Positions 7,050 through 14,248 of a stretch of DNA of 18,643 bases are shown here, one piece after another. Origin of the DNA: Caryophanales bacterium (GTDB taxonomy: Bacteria > Bacillota_I > Bacilli_A > RFN20 > JAISJY01); contig JAISJY010000092.1 of assembly GCA_031261365.1 (NCBI GenBank), positions 1 through 18,643 of the forward strand, given 5' to 3'. The notes under the pieces are model-generated. The model was not told the DNA's origin and did no database searches. It was given only the letters and a program-made list of their open reading frames with translations. A program made the translations under genes and the position numbers. Numbering within the stretch: the stretch's first letter is position 1; each line of letters begins with the position of its first letter.

Positions 7050-7510
7050 TTTTTCTTTAATAAATAATCAAATAATAACTTAATATCTTGACTACTTAAA
7101 AATGGGTACAAAGTATCAAGTTTCAAATCTTCTAATTCTCCATTAAGAACCTTTTCAACAACATTATGCAAAACCTTTTCAGAAACAAAAGGGGCTAAAG
7201 TTGTAATGTTTTTCTTTTCTTGAATACTTTTTAAAAAGATTTTATCACAGTCCTCTTCTTCTAAAAAAGGCATTACATATTCTAAAGGAATGTTTTCATA
7301 ATCTTTTTCTCCCTTTATTATTGCTTCACTTATTTGATGTAATTGTTCATCTTCCATAAATGGTAGCATTGTGATAATTTTACTTAATTCTTTTTTTAAT
7401 TCATCAGTCTTAATATTCCAAGTTTCCTGACTATCTTTTTCTAAGGTTGGGTCATCAATTTCTTTAAAATATTCTTCACCATCAATAGTAACTTTTACTA
7501 ATTTTTTCAT
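7046..7510 (-). CDS. Helical repeat protein encoded with an XRE regulator
   Basis: A 154-residue acidic protein with no membrane segment. After about 45 residues it consists of roughly four degenerate repeats of about 28 residues, each opening with an aromatic-proline core: MLPFMEDEQL, VMPFLEEEDC, LAPFVSEKVL and LYPFLSSQDI. Each is followed by an amphipathic helix (HQISEAIIKG, DKIFLKSIQE, HNVVEKVLNG, KLLFDYLLKK). This suggests a small solenoid for protein-protein contact. Its ATG overlaps the TGA of the upstream HTH gene (ATGA), so the two are translationally coupled and may work as one unit. In related genomes I believe similar repeats occur in XRE-regulator-linked proteins, but the function is not established. 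Confidence 0.7.
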   Translation of the reverse strand: MKKLVKVTIDGEEYFKEIDDPTLEKDSQETWNIKTDELKKELSKIITMLPFMEDEQLHQISEAIIKGEKDYENIPLEYVMPFLEEEDCDKIFLKSIQEKKNITTLAPFVSEKVLHNVVEKVLNGELEDLKLDTLYPFLSSQDIKLLFDYLLKKN

Positions 7511-7959
7511 TGTTTTTCTCCTCTATACAATAGTTTTTGTTCAGAAACAGATAAATACTTTGCTAATTTACTTTTATCATAAGGCAATATTCCACTATTA
7601 ATTGCTTTTATAATTCTAATTCTTTCTAAAGGTCCAAATTGATAAATCACTTCCGAAATATCTACTTTTAACTTTTGATTTAAAATAGAACTAATAATAA
7701 ACTCTCGGCTATGACCATTAAAAATATTTAACTTATCAATTTCAACTAAATCATCTAAACACAATATCTCATCAATTGATTTATTAAATAATTTAGAAAG
7801 TTCAATAATCAAATCAATTCCTGGTATGGCTAAACCTCTTTCCCATTTTGAAATTGCTTGTCTTGAGATAAATAATTTATTAGCCAAATCATCTTGAGAC
7901 ATTTGATTATCTTCTCTTAACTTAACAATTTTCAAACCTATTTGAGTAACATCAAGCAT
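7507..7959 (-). CDS. XRE-family transcriptional regulator
   Basis: A 150-residue protein. Residues 7-66 are a Cro/C1 helix-turn-helix with the typical sequence MSQDDLANKLFISRQAISKW followed by ERG and an IDEILCLDD end. Residues 70-150 form a helical C-terminal region of unknown role. The ATG at 7959 follows GGAG at suitable spacing, and a promoter with a perfect TATAAT lies just upstream. It is the first gene of a two-gene unit with the repeat protein. As in many such pairs, the C-terminal part or the partner could sense a signal; this is inference. It is unrelated to the HTH protein at 3187 beyond the common fold. Confidence 0.88.
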   Translation of the reverse strand: MLDVTQIGLKIVKLREDNQMSQDDLANKLFISRQAISKWERGLAIPGIDLIIELSKLFNKSIDEILCLDDLVEIDKLNIFNGHSREFIISSILNQKLKVDISEVIYQFGPLERIRIIKAINSGILPYDKSKLAKYLSVSEQKLLYRGEKQ

Positions 7960-7981
7960 TTCTTTCTCCGTTCATAGTAAA

Positions 7982-8009
7982 ATTATAAAGATTATAAAAG
8001 AATAAACAA
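7982..8009 (-). promoter_or_regulatory. Promoter of the XRE regulator gene pair
   Basis: TTGTTT (8009-8004), 16 nt, and a perfect TATAAT (7987-7982). Transcription would start near 7975, only about 16 nt before the ATG. The -35 element lies within the T-rich tail of the metK terminator. Confidence 0.6.
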
Positions 8010-8024
8010 GCAACTAATAGTTGC
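7996..8024 (-). terminator. Terminator downstream of metK
   Basis: The arms GCAACT / AGTTGC enclose a 3-nt loop (8010-8024) and are followed on the minus strand by a T-rich tract (TTGTTTATTCTTTT). The stem is only 6 bp, so strength is uncertain, but it starts three bases after the metK stop. Confidence 0.6.
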
Positions 8025-8026
8025 AA

Positions 8027-9190
8027 TTAATTACTTGCCAAATACTTTTTTATTTCCTCAACTTTATCTAATCTTTCCCAAGTAAACTCTTCATTAACTC
8101 GGCAAAAATGTGAAAAAGAGGCGGTTCTTTTAAAGATAGGTTTCTTTAAATCTAATTGAACAACAATGCAAGAAGGTCTTAAATCAAAAAGTTTATTTAT
8201 TAATTCAATATATTGATTTTCTTTTAATTTCCCTGTCCCAAAATCATCAACACTTATTGATAAAGGTTCAGGTTTACCAATAGCATAAGAAACTTCTATT
8301 TCTATCTTTTCAGCTAGTTTAGTTGCCACTATATTCTTAGCAATATACCGCAACATATAGGCAGCACTTCGATCAACTTTACTACAGTCCTTACCTGAAA
8401 AAGCACCACCTCCATGATGAGCAACTCCTCCATAAGTATCTACTATTATTTTTCTTCCTGTTAAACCTGTATCAGATTCTGGACCACCTTTAATAAACTT
8501 TCCACTTGGATTTATAATGGCTTTATAGTCAGCATTTAAACCATATTCTTCAACTATAACTTTATCTAAAATATTCTTTTTAATATAAGAAAGAAAATCA
8601 GCATATTCTTTTCCTTGAATATCATCATGTTGAACACTTATTAAAGCTGTGTGTACTGTATAAGGTTTACTTGAATAATCAACCGTGACTTGAGACTTCA
8701 TATCAGGTCGAGCATGTTTAAATTGACCATTTCTAAATTGTTTAGTTGCCTCATGCATTATTTCATTAGCTAAAACAAAAGGTAAAGGTAAATATTCTTT
8801 GGTTTCATTACAAGCATAACCAAACATAATACCTTGATCACCTGCTCCTTGTTCTTTTTTAAAAACAGCTTGAGAAATATCACTGCTTTGAGGTTTTATA
8901 ATTAGTTTTATTTCTACTTCTGGGTAAAACCCAAACTCTTTTTTAGTATAACCCACCTCCTTAATTACATTTCTAGCAATTTCCTTAATATCTGGTAATT
9001 GATTTTCTGGAATATTAGTTTCTCCTGAAATAATTAATAAATCTTTAGTTGCTAAACAATCGATCGCGGCTGTGGCATTTTCATTGATAGTCAAAAGAGC
9101 ATCCACTACCGCATCACTGATAATATCACAAATTTTATCTGGGTGACCTGGTGAAACAGATTCACTAGTAAATAATTTAGTATATGCCAT
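8027..9190 (-). CDS. metK: S-adenosylmethionine synthase
   Basis: A 387-residue cytoplasmic enzyme making SAM from methionine and ATP; the length matches the family (about 380-400). Diagnostic stretches are FTSESVSPGHPDKICDIISD at the N-terminus (ATP/methionine site; most homologues have SEGHPDK where this has SPGHPDK), the signature GAGDQGIMFGYA, GLTGRKIIVDTYGG, and the phosphate-binding GGGAFSGKDCSKVDRSAAY. The ATG at 9190 is fixed by AGGAGGT four nt upstream. It has its own promoter and a long leader with an S-box-like riboswitch and terminator, so expression should fall when SAM is plentiful. A terminator follows the stop, so it is probably monocistronic. Confidence 0.98.
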   Translation of the reverse strand: MAYTKLFTSESVSPGHPDKICDIISDAVVDALLTINENATAAIDCLATKDLLIISGETNIPENQLPDIKEIARNVIKEVGYTKKEFGFYPEVEIKLIIKPQSSDISQAVFKKEQGAGDQGIMFGYACNETKEYLPLPFVLANEIMHEATKQFRNGQFKHARPDMKSQVTVDYSSKPYTVHTALISVQHDDIQGKEYADFLSYIKKNILDKVIVEEYGLNADYKAIINPSGKFIKGGPESDTGLTGRKIIVDTYGGVAHHGGGAFSGKDCSKVDRSAAYMLRYIAKNIVATKLAEKIEIEVSYAIGKPEPLSISVDDFGTGKLKENQYIELINKLFDLRPSCIVVQLDLKKPIFKRTASFSHFCRVNEEFTWERLDKVEEIKKYLASN

Positions 9191-9203
9191 ACCTACCTCC
9201 TAT

Positions 9204-9228
9204 AAAAAAATCTTCCCATGAAGGAAGA
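9204..9228 (-). terminator. Riboswitch-controlled intrinsic terminator before metK
   Basis: The arms TCTTCC / GGAAGA (9228-9223 and 9216-9211 on the minus strand) enclose a 6-nt loop and are followed by seven T's at 9210-9204, just before the Shine-Dalgarno. The stretch CCTTCA in the stem-loop can instead pair with TGAAGG at 9248-9243 (8 bp counting two G-U pairs), giving an antiterminator. Confidence 0.88.
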
Positions 9229-9346
9229 CATTACTATTCTAACCTTCACATTGTTCGGCGATTTTGCCGCTTGGTTAAGCACTTTGAATAAACAAGTTGC
9301 TACTGGGTATGAGTCCTTCTCTACCAGTTCTTAATATGAGTACCTA
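9204..9346 (-). promoter_or_regulatory. S-box-like (SAM-I clan) riboswitch leader of metK
   Basis: Aligned by eye to the SAM-I aptamer of Bacillus yitJ as I remember it. The leader has J1/2 AAGA, a P2 stem ACTGG/CCAGT enclosing GAGAAGGACTC, the conserved AGCAAC after P2, then ACCAAG and GGCAAAATC matching the P3/J3-4 core, and GAAC before the 3' side. P1 is weak (TACT..ATT with AAT..AGTA and a 3-nt bulge), and the K-turn region is shorter than the SAM-I consensus, so this may be a divergent member or a SAM-I/IV variant. The antiterminator half TGAAGG lies at the 3' edge of the aptamer and competes with the terminator at 9204-9228. Expected logic: SAM binding stabilises P1, frees the terminator and stops transcription before metK. 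Confidence 0.75.
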
Positions 9347-9361
9347 TTACTAGGCATATAT

Positions 9362-9390
9362 ATTATCGCATTTTCTTAATTGACTGTCAA
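9362..9390 (-). promoter_or_regulatory. metK: metK promoter
   Basis: A perfect TTGACA (9390-9385), exactly 17 nt, and GATAAT (9367-9362). The start near 9355 gives a leader of about 165 nt that contains the complete riboswitch. Confidence 0.85.
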
Positions 9391-9399
9391 TATAAAAAG

Positions 9400-10089
9400 T
9401 TATCTAATTTTCAATAAATTAAGTTCATCTTTTTGCTCTTGACTTATTCTTCTAGATTCTCTGATTTTTTGAATGGCTTTATTATGAATCCAAGGAGTAA
9501 AAGTTTTTAATTTAAGTTCTTGCAATACTTGTGAATAATTAGCAACAGCTGAATCTGCTAAAGCCCATGCCACCACCATTTGTGAATAATATTCTTTAGA
9601 GGGAATACCTTTTAAATATGTTATAGCTTGACTAACTGTTTCTTTTTTTCGAGCATAAAGTTGAATAATAGCTAAGCCAAATATTCTTTGTTTTAAATAA
9701 TTACTATCTTTTTGAAAATCAAGATAGTGTTCAATAGTTTCTTTAGGGTGTTTAAGCATTACTTTAGGAAACAAAATACAATCAGTTTGAGCCCAATCAT
9801 CCATTAAAGGAATTAACTTATCAATATAATAAAAAGTATCATTTAAAGATAACTTAGCTTCATTAATAACAAAACCATAAAGCATAATATCTTCAAACAT
9901 ATCTAGTCTTGCATCCTTTAAATATTCTTGATAACCTTCTTTAACTATTTCTTTGGCTAACTTTCTAAGGTTGGGAATTGTTACTCCTAAGATTTTATAT
10001 TTACTAGCAGGTGATAATCTTTTTGAAAATAAAGCAGTCTTTTCACTAGCTAATGATTCTAACTTTTCATTAATGATTTCTTGTTTCAT
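9400..10089 (-). CDS. DNA alkylation repair protein, AlkD-like HEAT-repeat glycosylase
   Basis: A 229-residue, all-helical protein of the AlkC/AlkD family, which excises bulky or cationic alkylated purines without flipping the base. Family landmarks are YKILGVTIPNLRKLAKE (31-47), FEDIMLYGFVI (65-75), MDDWAQTDC (96-104), YYSQMVVAWALAD, and NKAIQKIRESRRIS near the end. The Trp-x-x-x-Asp pair of MDDWAQTD (Trp99, Asp103), Arg135 in YLKQRIFG and the Trp in VVAWAL fit the AlkD catalytic cleft residues (Trp109, Asp113, Arg148, Trp187 of Bacillus cereus AlkD), so the enzyme should be active. It overlaps the upstream PNPOx-fold gene by 4 nt (ATGA), and a GGGGA precedes the ATG. No adaptive-response regulator is adjacent. 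Confidence 0.92.
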   Translation of the reverse strand: MKQEIINEKLESLASEKTALFSKRLSPASKYKILGVTIPNLRKLAKEIVKEGYQEYLKDARLDMFEDIMLYGFVINEAKLSLNDTFYYIDKLIPLMDDWAQTDCILFPKVMLKHPKETIEHYLDFQKDSNYLKQRIFGLAIIQLYARKKETVSQAITYLKGIPSKEYYSQMVVAWALADSAVANYSQVLQELKLKTFTPWIHNKAIQKIRESRRISQEQKDELNLLKIR

Positions 10090-10508
10090 TCAATAGTAAA
10101 ATCCCCACTTTTAAAATTACAATAATATCTCCCTTTAGTTGCAGTAAACTTTAAAACACAATAATCAGGGTCAGTAACACCACCTTTATAAAACATAGTA
10201 TCCGTTGGTTTCCAAATAGAGTTCTTACTTTCTTGGTCTTGTAAAACTTCCATTGTCCCTTTTAACATAACACCTTTGTAACTATACATAAGTTTATTAT
10301 AAAAATAAAGACAAGCCTTAGGATTATCTTGATATTGTTTTACTCTTTGACTAGAGGTATTTGTTGTAAAGTAAAAAACTTTAATTCCCTCTCTTTTTCT
10401 GGGGGCTAACATAGCTTTAGTGTTAGGAAACCCTTCTTTATCAATAGAACTGATTAAAGCATTACTTGCCTTATCTATAACAACACTTATCACTTTGGTA
10501 TCTAGCAT
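10086..10508 (-). CDS. Pyridoxamine 5'-phosphate oxidase-fold (flavin-binding) protein
   Basis: A 140-residue split-barrel protein. The opening with ALISSIDKEGFPNTKAML, then VFYFTTNTSSQRVKQYQDNP, ACLYFYN and KGVMLKGTMEVL are the standard run of the PNPOx-like/general stress protein 26 group, which bind FMN or related flavins as dimers. The true substrate cannot be told; these proteins are rarely genuine PNPO enzymes. The ATG follows AAGGAG, a promoter lies directly upstream, and the gene is translationally coupled to the AlkD homologue, which may point to a shared stress role (inference). Confidence 0.88.
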   Translation of the reverse strand: MLDTKVISVVIDKASNALISSIDKEGFPNTKAMLAPRKREGIKVFYFTTNTSSQRVKQYQDNPKACLYFYNKLMYSYKGVMLKGTMEVLQDQESKNSIWKPTDTMFYKGGVTDPDYCVLKFTATKGRYYCNFKSGDFTIE

Positions 10509-10526
10509 ATAAAACTCCTTTGAATT

Positions 10527-10555
10527 ATTCTATATCTTTATTAAGTGAAAGTAAA
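10527..10555 (-). promoter_or_regulatory. Promoter for the PNPOx/AlkD gene pair
   Basis: TTTACT (10555-10550), 17 nt and TAGAAT (10532-10527) on the minus strand. The predicted start is near 10520, at the Shine-Dalgarno, giving a leader of about 12 nt. Confidence 0.5.
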
Positions 10556-10605
10556 TGTATAGTTATCAATTTAAAACAGAAAAAGCATCTCCGTCTTATA
10601 AAATC

Positions 10606-10697
10606 AACAATTACGAAATCTTTTTATTAACATTTACGAAATATTTTCATTGACAATTACGAAATATTTTTATTGACAATTACGAAATTTTAATGAT
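10606..10697 (+). repeat. Four direct repeats with exact 23-bp period upstream of the ATPase gene
   Basis: The core TTACGAAAT occurs at 10611, 10634, 10657 and 10680, each 23 bp from the next, so the sites lie on nearly the same helix face. Surrounding bases are also conserved (ACAATTACGAAAT then a T-rich stretch ending ATTGAC or ATTAAC). The core is a near-palindrome around CG (TTaCGaAA). Units 3 and 4 include TTGACA, and unit 4 fills the promoter spacer, as expected for operator sites. A fifth copy lies after the ATPase gene. Confidence 0.9.
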
Positions 10698-10702
10698 ATA
10701 AT
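10673..10702 (+). promoter_or_regulatory. Promoter of the ATPase gene, inside the repeats
   Basis: TTGACA (10673-10678) and TATAAT (10697-10702) are 18 nt apart. Repeat core 4 (10680-10688) lies between the two boxes. The start is expected near 10709, about 9 nt before the ATG, so the transcript is almost leaderless. Confidence 0.75.
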
Positions 10703-10717
10703 TCTTTTAGAGGAAAT

Positions 10718-11983
10718 ATGGAAAAATATATAAATAGGCTAATTGATAATGAAATTAAAATATTACTAAAAGGAATTGGGGCTGTTTGTATTGAAGGTCC
10801 AAAGTTTTGTGGTAAAACAATGACTTGTGAACAATATGCTAAAACCAAGATATTTTTACACGATACTGATAAAAGAGAAAGTTATGAAAAATTACTTAAA
10901 ATACAGCCTTCCTTAATTTTAGAAGGTGAAAAACCTTTATTAATAGATGAATGGCAAGACTTTCCTATTATTTGGGACACCGTGAGAACTGCCATAGATA
11001 GAGGTTCTTTAAAAGGTGATTTTCTCTTGACAGGTTCTTCTTCTAATGATAAAGTAGCTGTTTTACATAGTGGAGCAGGGAGAATTGCCAAACTAAGAAT
11101 GCGACCAATGAGTTTATGGGAATCTGGTAATTCAAATGGTGCTGTTTCTCTCAAAGAATTATTTAATAATGATAATTATCAAGTTTCTAATAAATCAACC
11201 TTATCATTTGTTAATTATATTTCTCTAATCGTTAAAGGCGGTTGGCCTGCTTATCTTGATTATGATGTTGAATTAGCTTCTAAATTATTAAATCATTATG
11301 TTAATGACCTCTATTCATTATCAGTTTTTAAGAAAAATAAAAGTCCTCAAAAAAAAGCAATTCTTAATTCTTTAGTTAGGTCACTAGCCAGAAACATTTT
11401 AACTAAATCAACCTTTGAAACAATAGTTGCCGATTTATCTAATGATAAAATTAATCTAACTAATAGAATGGTAGAAAACTATTATTACAAACTAAAACAA
11501 GCCTTTATTATTGAAGAAGTAGAAGCTTGGAACCCTCATTTAAGAAGTAGAAGTAGATTAAGGTCTATCCCAAAAAAGAACTTCTGTGACCCTTCTATAG
11601 CTTGTGGAGCTTTAAGAGCTGGAGAAGACTATTTAAAAAAAGATATTAATTATTTAGGCTTTTTATTTGAATCATTAGTTATTAGAGATTTAAGAGTATA
11701 TGCTGATACTTTAGATGGTGATGTTTTCTATTATGGAGATGCCACCAATTTAGATATTGACGCGATTATTCAATTAAAAGATGGAAGATGGGGCTGTATT
11801 CAAGTTAAAATGGGTGAAAAATTAATAGACGAAGGAGTAAAAGAAATAAACCTTTTACTAAATAAAATTGATTATTCTAAAACACCAAAACCTTCATTTT
11901 GTGCTGTTATAACTGCAACCGAATATGCTTATAAAAGACCAGACGGCATTTTTGTTATACCGCTTGGGTCCTTAAAAAATTAA
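10718..11983 (+). CDS. DUF4143-type P-loop ATPase with PD-(D/E)XK-like C-terminus
   Basis: A 421-residue, AAA-like ATPase. Walker A is GPKFCGKT (27-34), Walker B is LLIDEWQ (74-80), and a sensor-like LLTGSSS follows (103-109). Residues from about 190 are the DUF4143 region. Within it, FLFESLVIRDL (Glu318), NLDIDAIIQL (Asp346/Asp348) and CIQVKMG (Gln362-Val-Lys364) fit the E, D and (E/Q)xK positions of a PD-(D/E)XK nuclease-like fold. Gln replaces the more usual Glu, as in Mrr-type QxK nucleases. The family is large and often present in many copies per genome; its role is not established. The start is set by AGAGGA just before the ATG. Flanking TTACGAAAT repeats on both sides suggest the protein recognises its own DNA or that the unit moves as a cassette (inference). 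Neighbouring genes on both sides run the other way. Confidence 0.88.
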   Translation: MEKYINRLIDNEIKILLKGIGAVCIEGPKFCGKTMTCEQYAKTKIFLHDTDKRESYEKLLKIQPSLILEGEKPLLIDEWQDFPIIWDTVRTAIDRGSLKGDFLLTGSSSNDKVAVLHSGAGRIAKLRMRPMSLWESGNSNGAVSLKELFNNDNYQVSNKSTLSFVNYISLIVKGGWPAYLDYDVELASKLLNHYVNDLYSLSVFKKNKSPQKKAILNSLVRSLARNILTKSTFETIVADLSNDKINLTNRMVENYYYKLKQAFIIEEVEAWNPHLRSRSRLRSIPKKNFCDPSIACGALRAGEDYLKKDINYLGFLFESLVIRDLRVYADTLDGDVFYYGDATNLDIDAIIQLKDGRWGCIQVKMGEKLIDEGVKEINLLLNKIDYSKTPKPSFCAVITATEYAYKRPDGIFVIPLGSLKN

Positions 11984-11986
11984 TAA

Positions 11987-12002
11987 AACAATTACGAAAT
12001 CT
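11987..12002 (+). repeat. Fifth repeat copy after the ATPase stop
   Basis: Sixteen bases, AACAATTACGAAATCT, identical to 10606-10621 at the start of the upstream array and beginning three bases after the stop codon. The ATPase gene is therefore bracketed by perfect 16-bp direct repeats. Confidence 0.88.
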
Positions 12003-12014
12003 AACTTAATTATC

Positions 12015-12950
12015 TTAAGCTTCTTCATCAATTAACATCTTTTTAACTAAAGCATCAAGAACAAAATCAACATTAGTATTTTCAACTTGACAAGTTCCAA
12101 CTTGATGATGTCCCCCACCACCATATTGCAACATTAAAGCACCAACATTAGTCTTACATGTTCTATTCAAAATAGAATAACCAACCGCGAATGAACAATT
12201 CATTGCTACTCCATCCACTTTTCTCCCATCAACTAACCATATTGAAATATTTTGTTCAGGGTATAATGAATAAATATAAAATCTATTTCCTGTATATATT
12301 TGTTCAACACCTCTTAAATCAGTAACAATAACATTTCCTTCAATTCTAGTATGTTTTTCTATCATAGCTTTAAACAACCTTGTTTGTTCGTTGTATAATT
12401 CTATTCTTTCAGCTACATCAACATCTTTTAATATTTCAGAAATCTCTTTGGTTTGTAAATCTATCATTAACTTTTCCATTAATTGATAATTAGGTATTCT
12501 AAAGTTTCTAAATCTTCCTAAACCTGTTCTAGGATCCATAATAAAACCTAATAAAACCCAGCCTTTAGGATTTAAAACTTCTTCTCTCGTTAAATTACCA
12601 GAATCTACTCTATCAACATATTTAATCATCTCTTCAAAATGAGGAAACTTCTTTTTACCACCATAATATTCATAAACAATTCGAGCACAACTTGGAGTAA
12701 TTTCTCTTTTTCCAGGAATATCTTTCATATCACCTAGTCTTATTTCCTCACTAGAATGATGGTCAAACCATAAACCTGCTCCCTCTACATAAGGAATATT
12801 TGCTAAAACATCATTCCCATTAGCCAAAATTATGCCATCTTGAATATCTTTAGGATGAACAAACTTAACCCCATCTTCAATTAATCCTAGTTCTTTTAAA
12901 ATAGTTCCACAGGCAAGACCGTCAAAATCACTTCTAGTTAGTAATCTCAT
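12015..12950 (-). CDS. DHH-family phosphoesterase (exopolyphosphatase-like)
   Basis: A 311-residue protein. It opens with the DHH motif I form TRSDFDGLACG (Asp8, Asp10), has WFDHHSSE (Asp63-His64-His65) and ends with a DHHA1-type GGGGHHQVGT, the substrate-binding glycine-histidine motif. These metal-dependent enzymes cleave phosphoester bonds in nanoRNA, pAp, cyclic dinucleotides or polyphosphate. The absence of a GGDEF/PAS part excludes a GdpP type, and it differs from NrnA in the middle region, so the substrate stays open. The ATG at 12950 follows AAGGAG. It lies 64 bases after trmD on the same strand and may be the last gene of the rpsP operon. No strong independent promoter was seen in the gap. 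Confidence 0.85.
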   Translation of the reverse strand: MRLLTRSDFDGLACGTILKELGLIEDGVKFVHPKDIQDGIILANGNDVLANIPYVEGAGLWFDHHSSEEIRLGDMKDIPGKREITPSCARIVYEYYGGKKKFPHFEEMIKYVDRVDSGNLTREEVLNPKGWVLLGFIMDPRTGLGRFRNFRIPNYQLMEKLMIDLQTKEISEILKDVDVAERIELYNEQTRLFKAMIEKHTRIEGNVIVTDLRGVEQIYTGNRFYIYSLYPEQNISIWLVDGRKVDGVAMNCSFAVGYSILNRTCKTNVGALMLQYGGGGHHQVGTCQVENTNVDFVLDALVKKMLIDEEA

Positions 12951-13014
12951 TATATATCTCCTTTATACTTTTATATTATTGCTTACTTTTTTTTGAATGC
13001 TAGAAAAAAATATT

Positions 13015-13776
13015 TCATTCTTTGTTTATTATTTTCTTAGCCTTATGAATTATCTCATCCATCCACTTCTCATCTTCATTTAATAATTTCAAATCACTTT
13101 CACTAAGACCTCTTTTATTTATTAAGTCTTCTCGATATTTAATTGTTAATTCTAAAGATTTCTTTTTTCTCCATTTTCTTATTCCTGCTTCATTACCACT
13201 TAATAATATTTCAGGTACTTTATCTCCATCAATAACTCGAGGAAAAGTATATTGAGGGTATTCTAATAAGTTATCTTCAAAAGATTCACTAACAGAGCTT
13301 TCATCATTAATAACACCTTTAATTAATCTACTTAAAGAATCCACAATTGCCATTGCTGGTATCTCACCACCTGTTAAAATATAATCACCAATACTAATAA
13401 ACTCATCAATATATTTAAAAAACCTTTCATCAATACCTTCATAATGCCCGCATATAAGAATTAAATGTTCTATTTTTAATAATTCTTTAGCTTTATTTTG
13501 ATTATATGTTTTCCCTCTGGGAGATAATAAAACCACATGACTGTTTTCTTTTTTTAGATAATTTAAAGCCTTTAAAAGAGGTTGAACTTTCATTAATAAG
13601 CCTGGTCCTCCTCCAAAAATATAATCATCTACTCTTTTGTTTTTATCATTAGAAAAATCTCTAATATTTATGATATTAACTTGAAGTTTATTATTTGTTA
13701 TTGCCCGACCAATTATTGATGTTTGTAAAAAGTCTTCAAACATTTTAGGAAATAAAGTTAAAATATCAATTATCAT
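13015..13776 (-). CDS. trmD: tRNA (guanine37-N1)-methyltransferase
   Basis: A 253-residue SPOUT methyltransferase that makes m1G37 in tRNAs reading CCN, CUN and CGG codons, preventing frameshifting. It starts MIIDILTLFPKMFEDF and carries the knot sequences VVLLSPRGKTYNQ, LILICGHYEGIDERF and ISIGDYILTGGEIPAMAIVD, then LEYPQYTFPRV. The catalytic Asp region sits in the linker after PRVIDGDKVPEILLSGN. The ATG lies 11 nt inside the end of rimM and lacks a clear Shine-Dalgarno, so translation probably depends on reinitiation after rimM. In many Bacillota rplS follows trmD; here a DHH phosphoesterase does. Confidence 0.98.
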   Translation of the reverse strand: MIIDILTLFPKMFEDFLQTSIIGRAITNNKLQVNIINIRDFSNDKNKRVDDYIFGGGPGLLMKVQPLLKALNYLKKENSHVVLLSPRGKTYNQNKAKELLKIEHLILICGHYEGIDERFFKYIDEFISIGDYILTGGEIPAMAIVDSLSRLIKGVINDESSVSESFEDNLLEYPQYTFPRVIDGDKVPEILLSGNEAGIRKWRKKKSLELTIKYREDLINKRGLSESDLKLLNEDEKWMDEIIHKAKKIINKE

Positions 13777-14248
13777 AATCTATTATTTGTATTCTCTTTT
13801 CTTTTAAATCAACTTTAATAATCCAAGCCTCAACAAAAGGTATTAAGACATCTTTATTTAAAGTTTTAATCCTTAAAATATCTTGTTTAGGATACCTCAT
13901 AACCTCACTTACAATTCCTATTTCTTTTTGATTAAATACTAAACAACCAACTAAATCTTGAAAATAATATTCATCTTTTAATTGTTGTCTTTCTTTTTCT
14001 TCAATATAAAGAAAACTATTGCTATATTTCTTAACCTCTTCAGGTGTTTGTAATTCTTTAAACTTAATTAATAAAAAATCTTGATATTTATTAACTAAGT
14101 CAATAGTTAGTTCAACATCAAGAGATTTAATAACTAAAACATTTCCTTTTTGAAACCGTTGGTCAACAAAGTCTGTTAGTACACTTACTTTTGCTTGTCC
14201 TTTAACTCCATACGAAGTAAGTAATTTACCGACTTGAACTAAACTCAT
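13766..14248 (-). CDS. rimM: Ribosome maturation factor RimM
   Basis: A 160-residue protein that assists 16S rRNA 3'-domain (30S head) assembly with S19. The N-terminal part VQVGKLLTSYGVKGQAKVSV is the standard RimM opening, and the PRC-barrel half has YYFQDLVGCLVF and the near-C-terminal DVLIPFVEAWIIKVDLKEKR. The length is normal. The ATG overlaps the stop of the KH-domain gene (ATGA) and the end overlaps trmD, so the three genes are tightly coupled. The rpsP-KH-rimM-trmD order is the conserved Bacillota one. Confidence 0.96.
   Translation of the reverse strand: MSLVQVGKLLTSYGVKGQAKVSVLTDFVDQRFQKGNVLVIKSLDVELTIDLVNKYQDFLLIKFKELQTPEEVKKYSNSFLYIEEKERQQLKDEYYFQDLVGCLVFNQKEIGIVSEVMRYPKQDILRIKTLNKDVLIPFVEAWIIKVDLKEKRIQIIDYDN

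Noticed and set aside
10882..11154. Minus-strand open frame of 90 codons inside the ATPase gene
   Set aside because: It is antisense to the Walker A-Walker B region of a clearly coding gene, with no Shine-Dalgarno.
12951..13014. Possible terminator after trmD or promoter for the DHH gene
   Set aside because: GAATG/CATTC arms are only 5 bp with a long loop and are followed by A's, not T's, on the coding strand; no -35/-10 pair is convincing.
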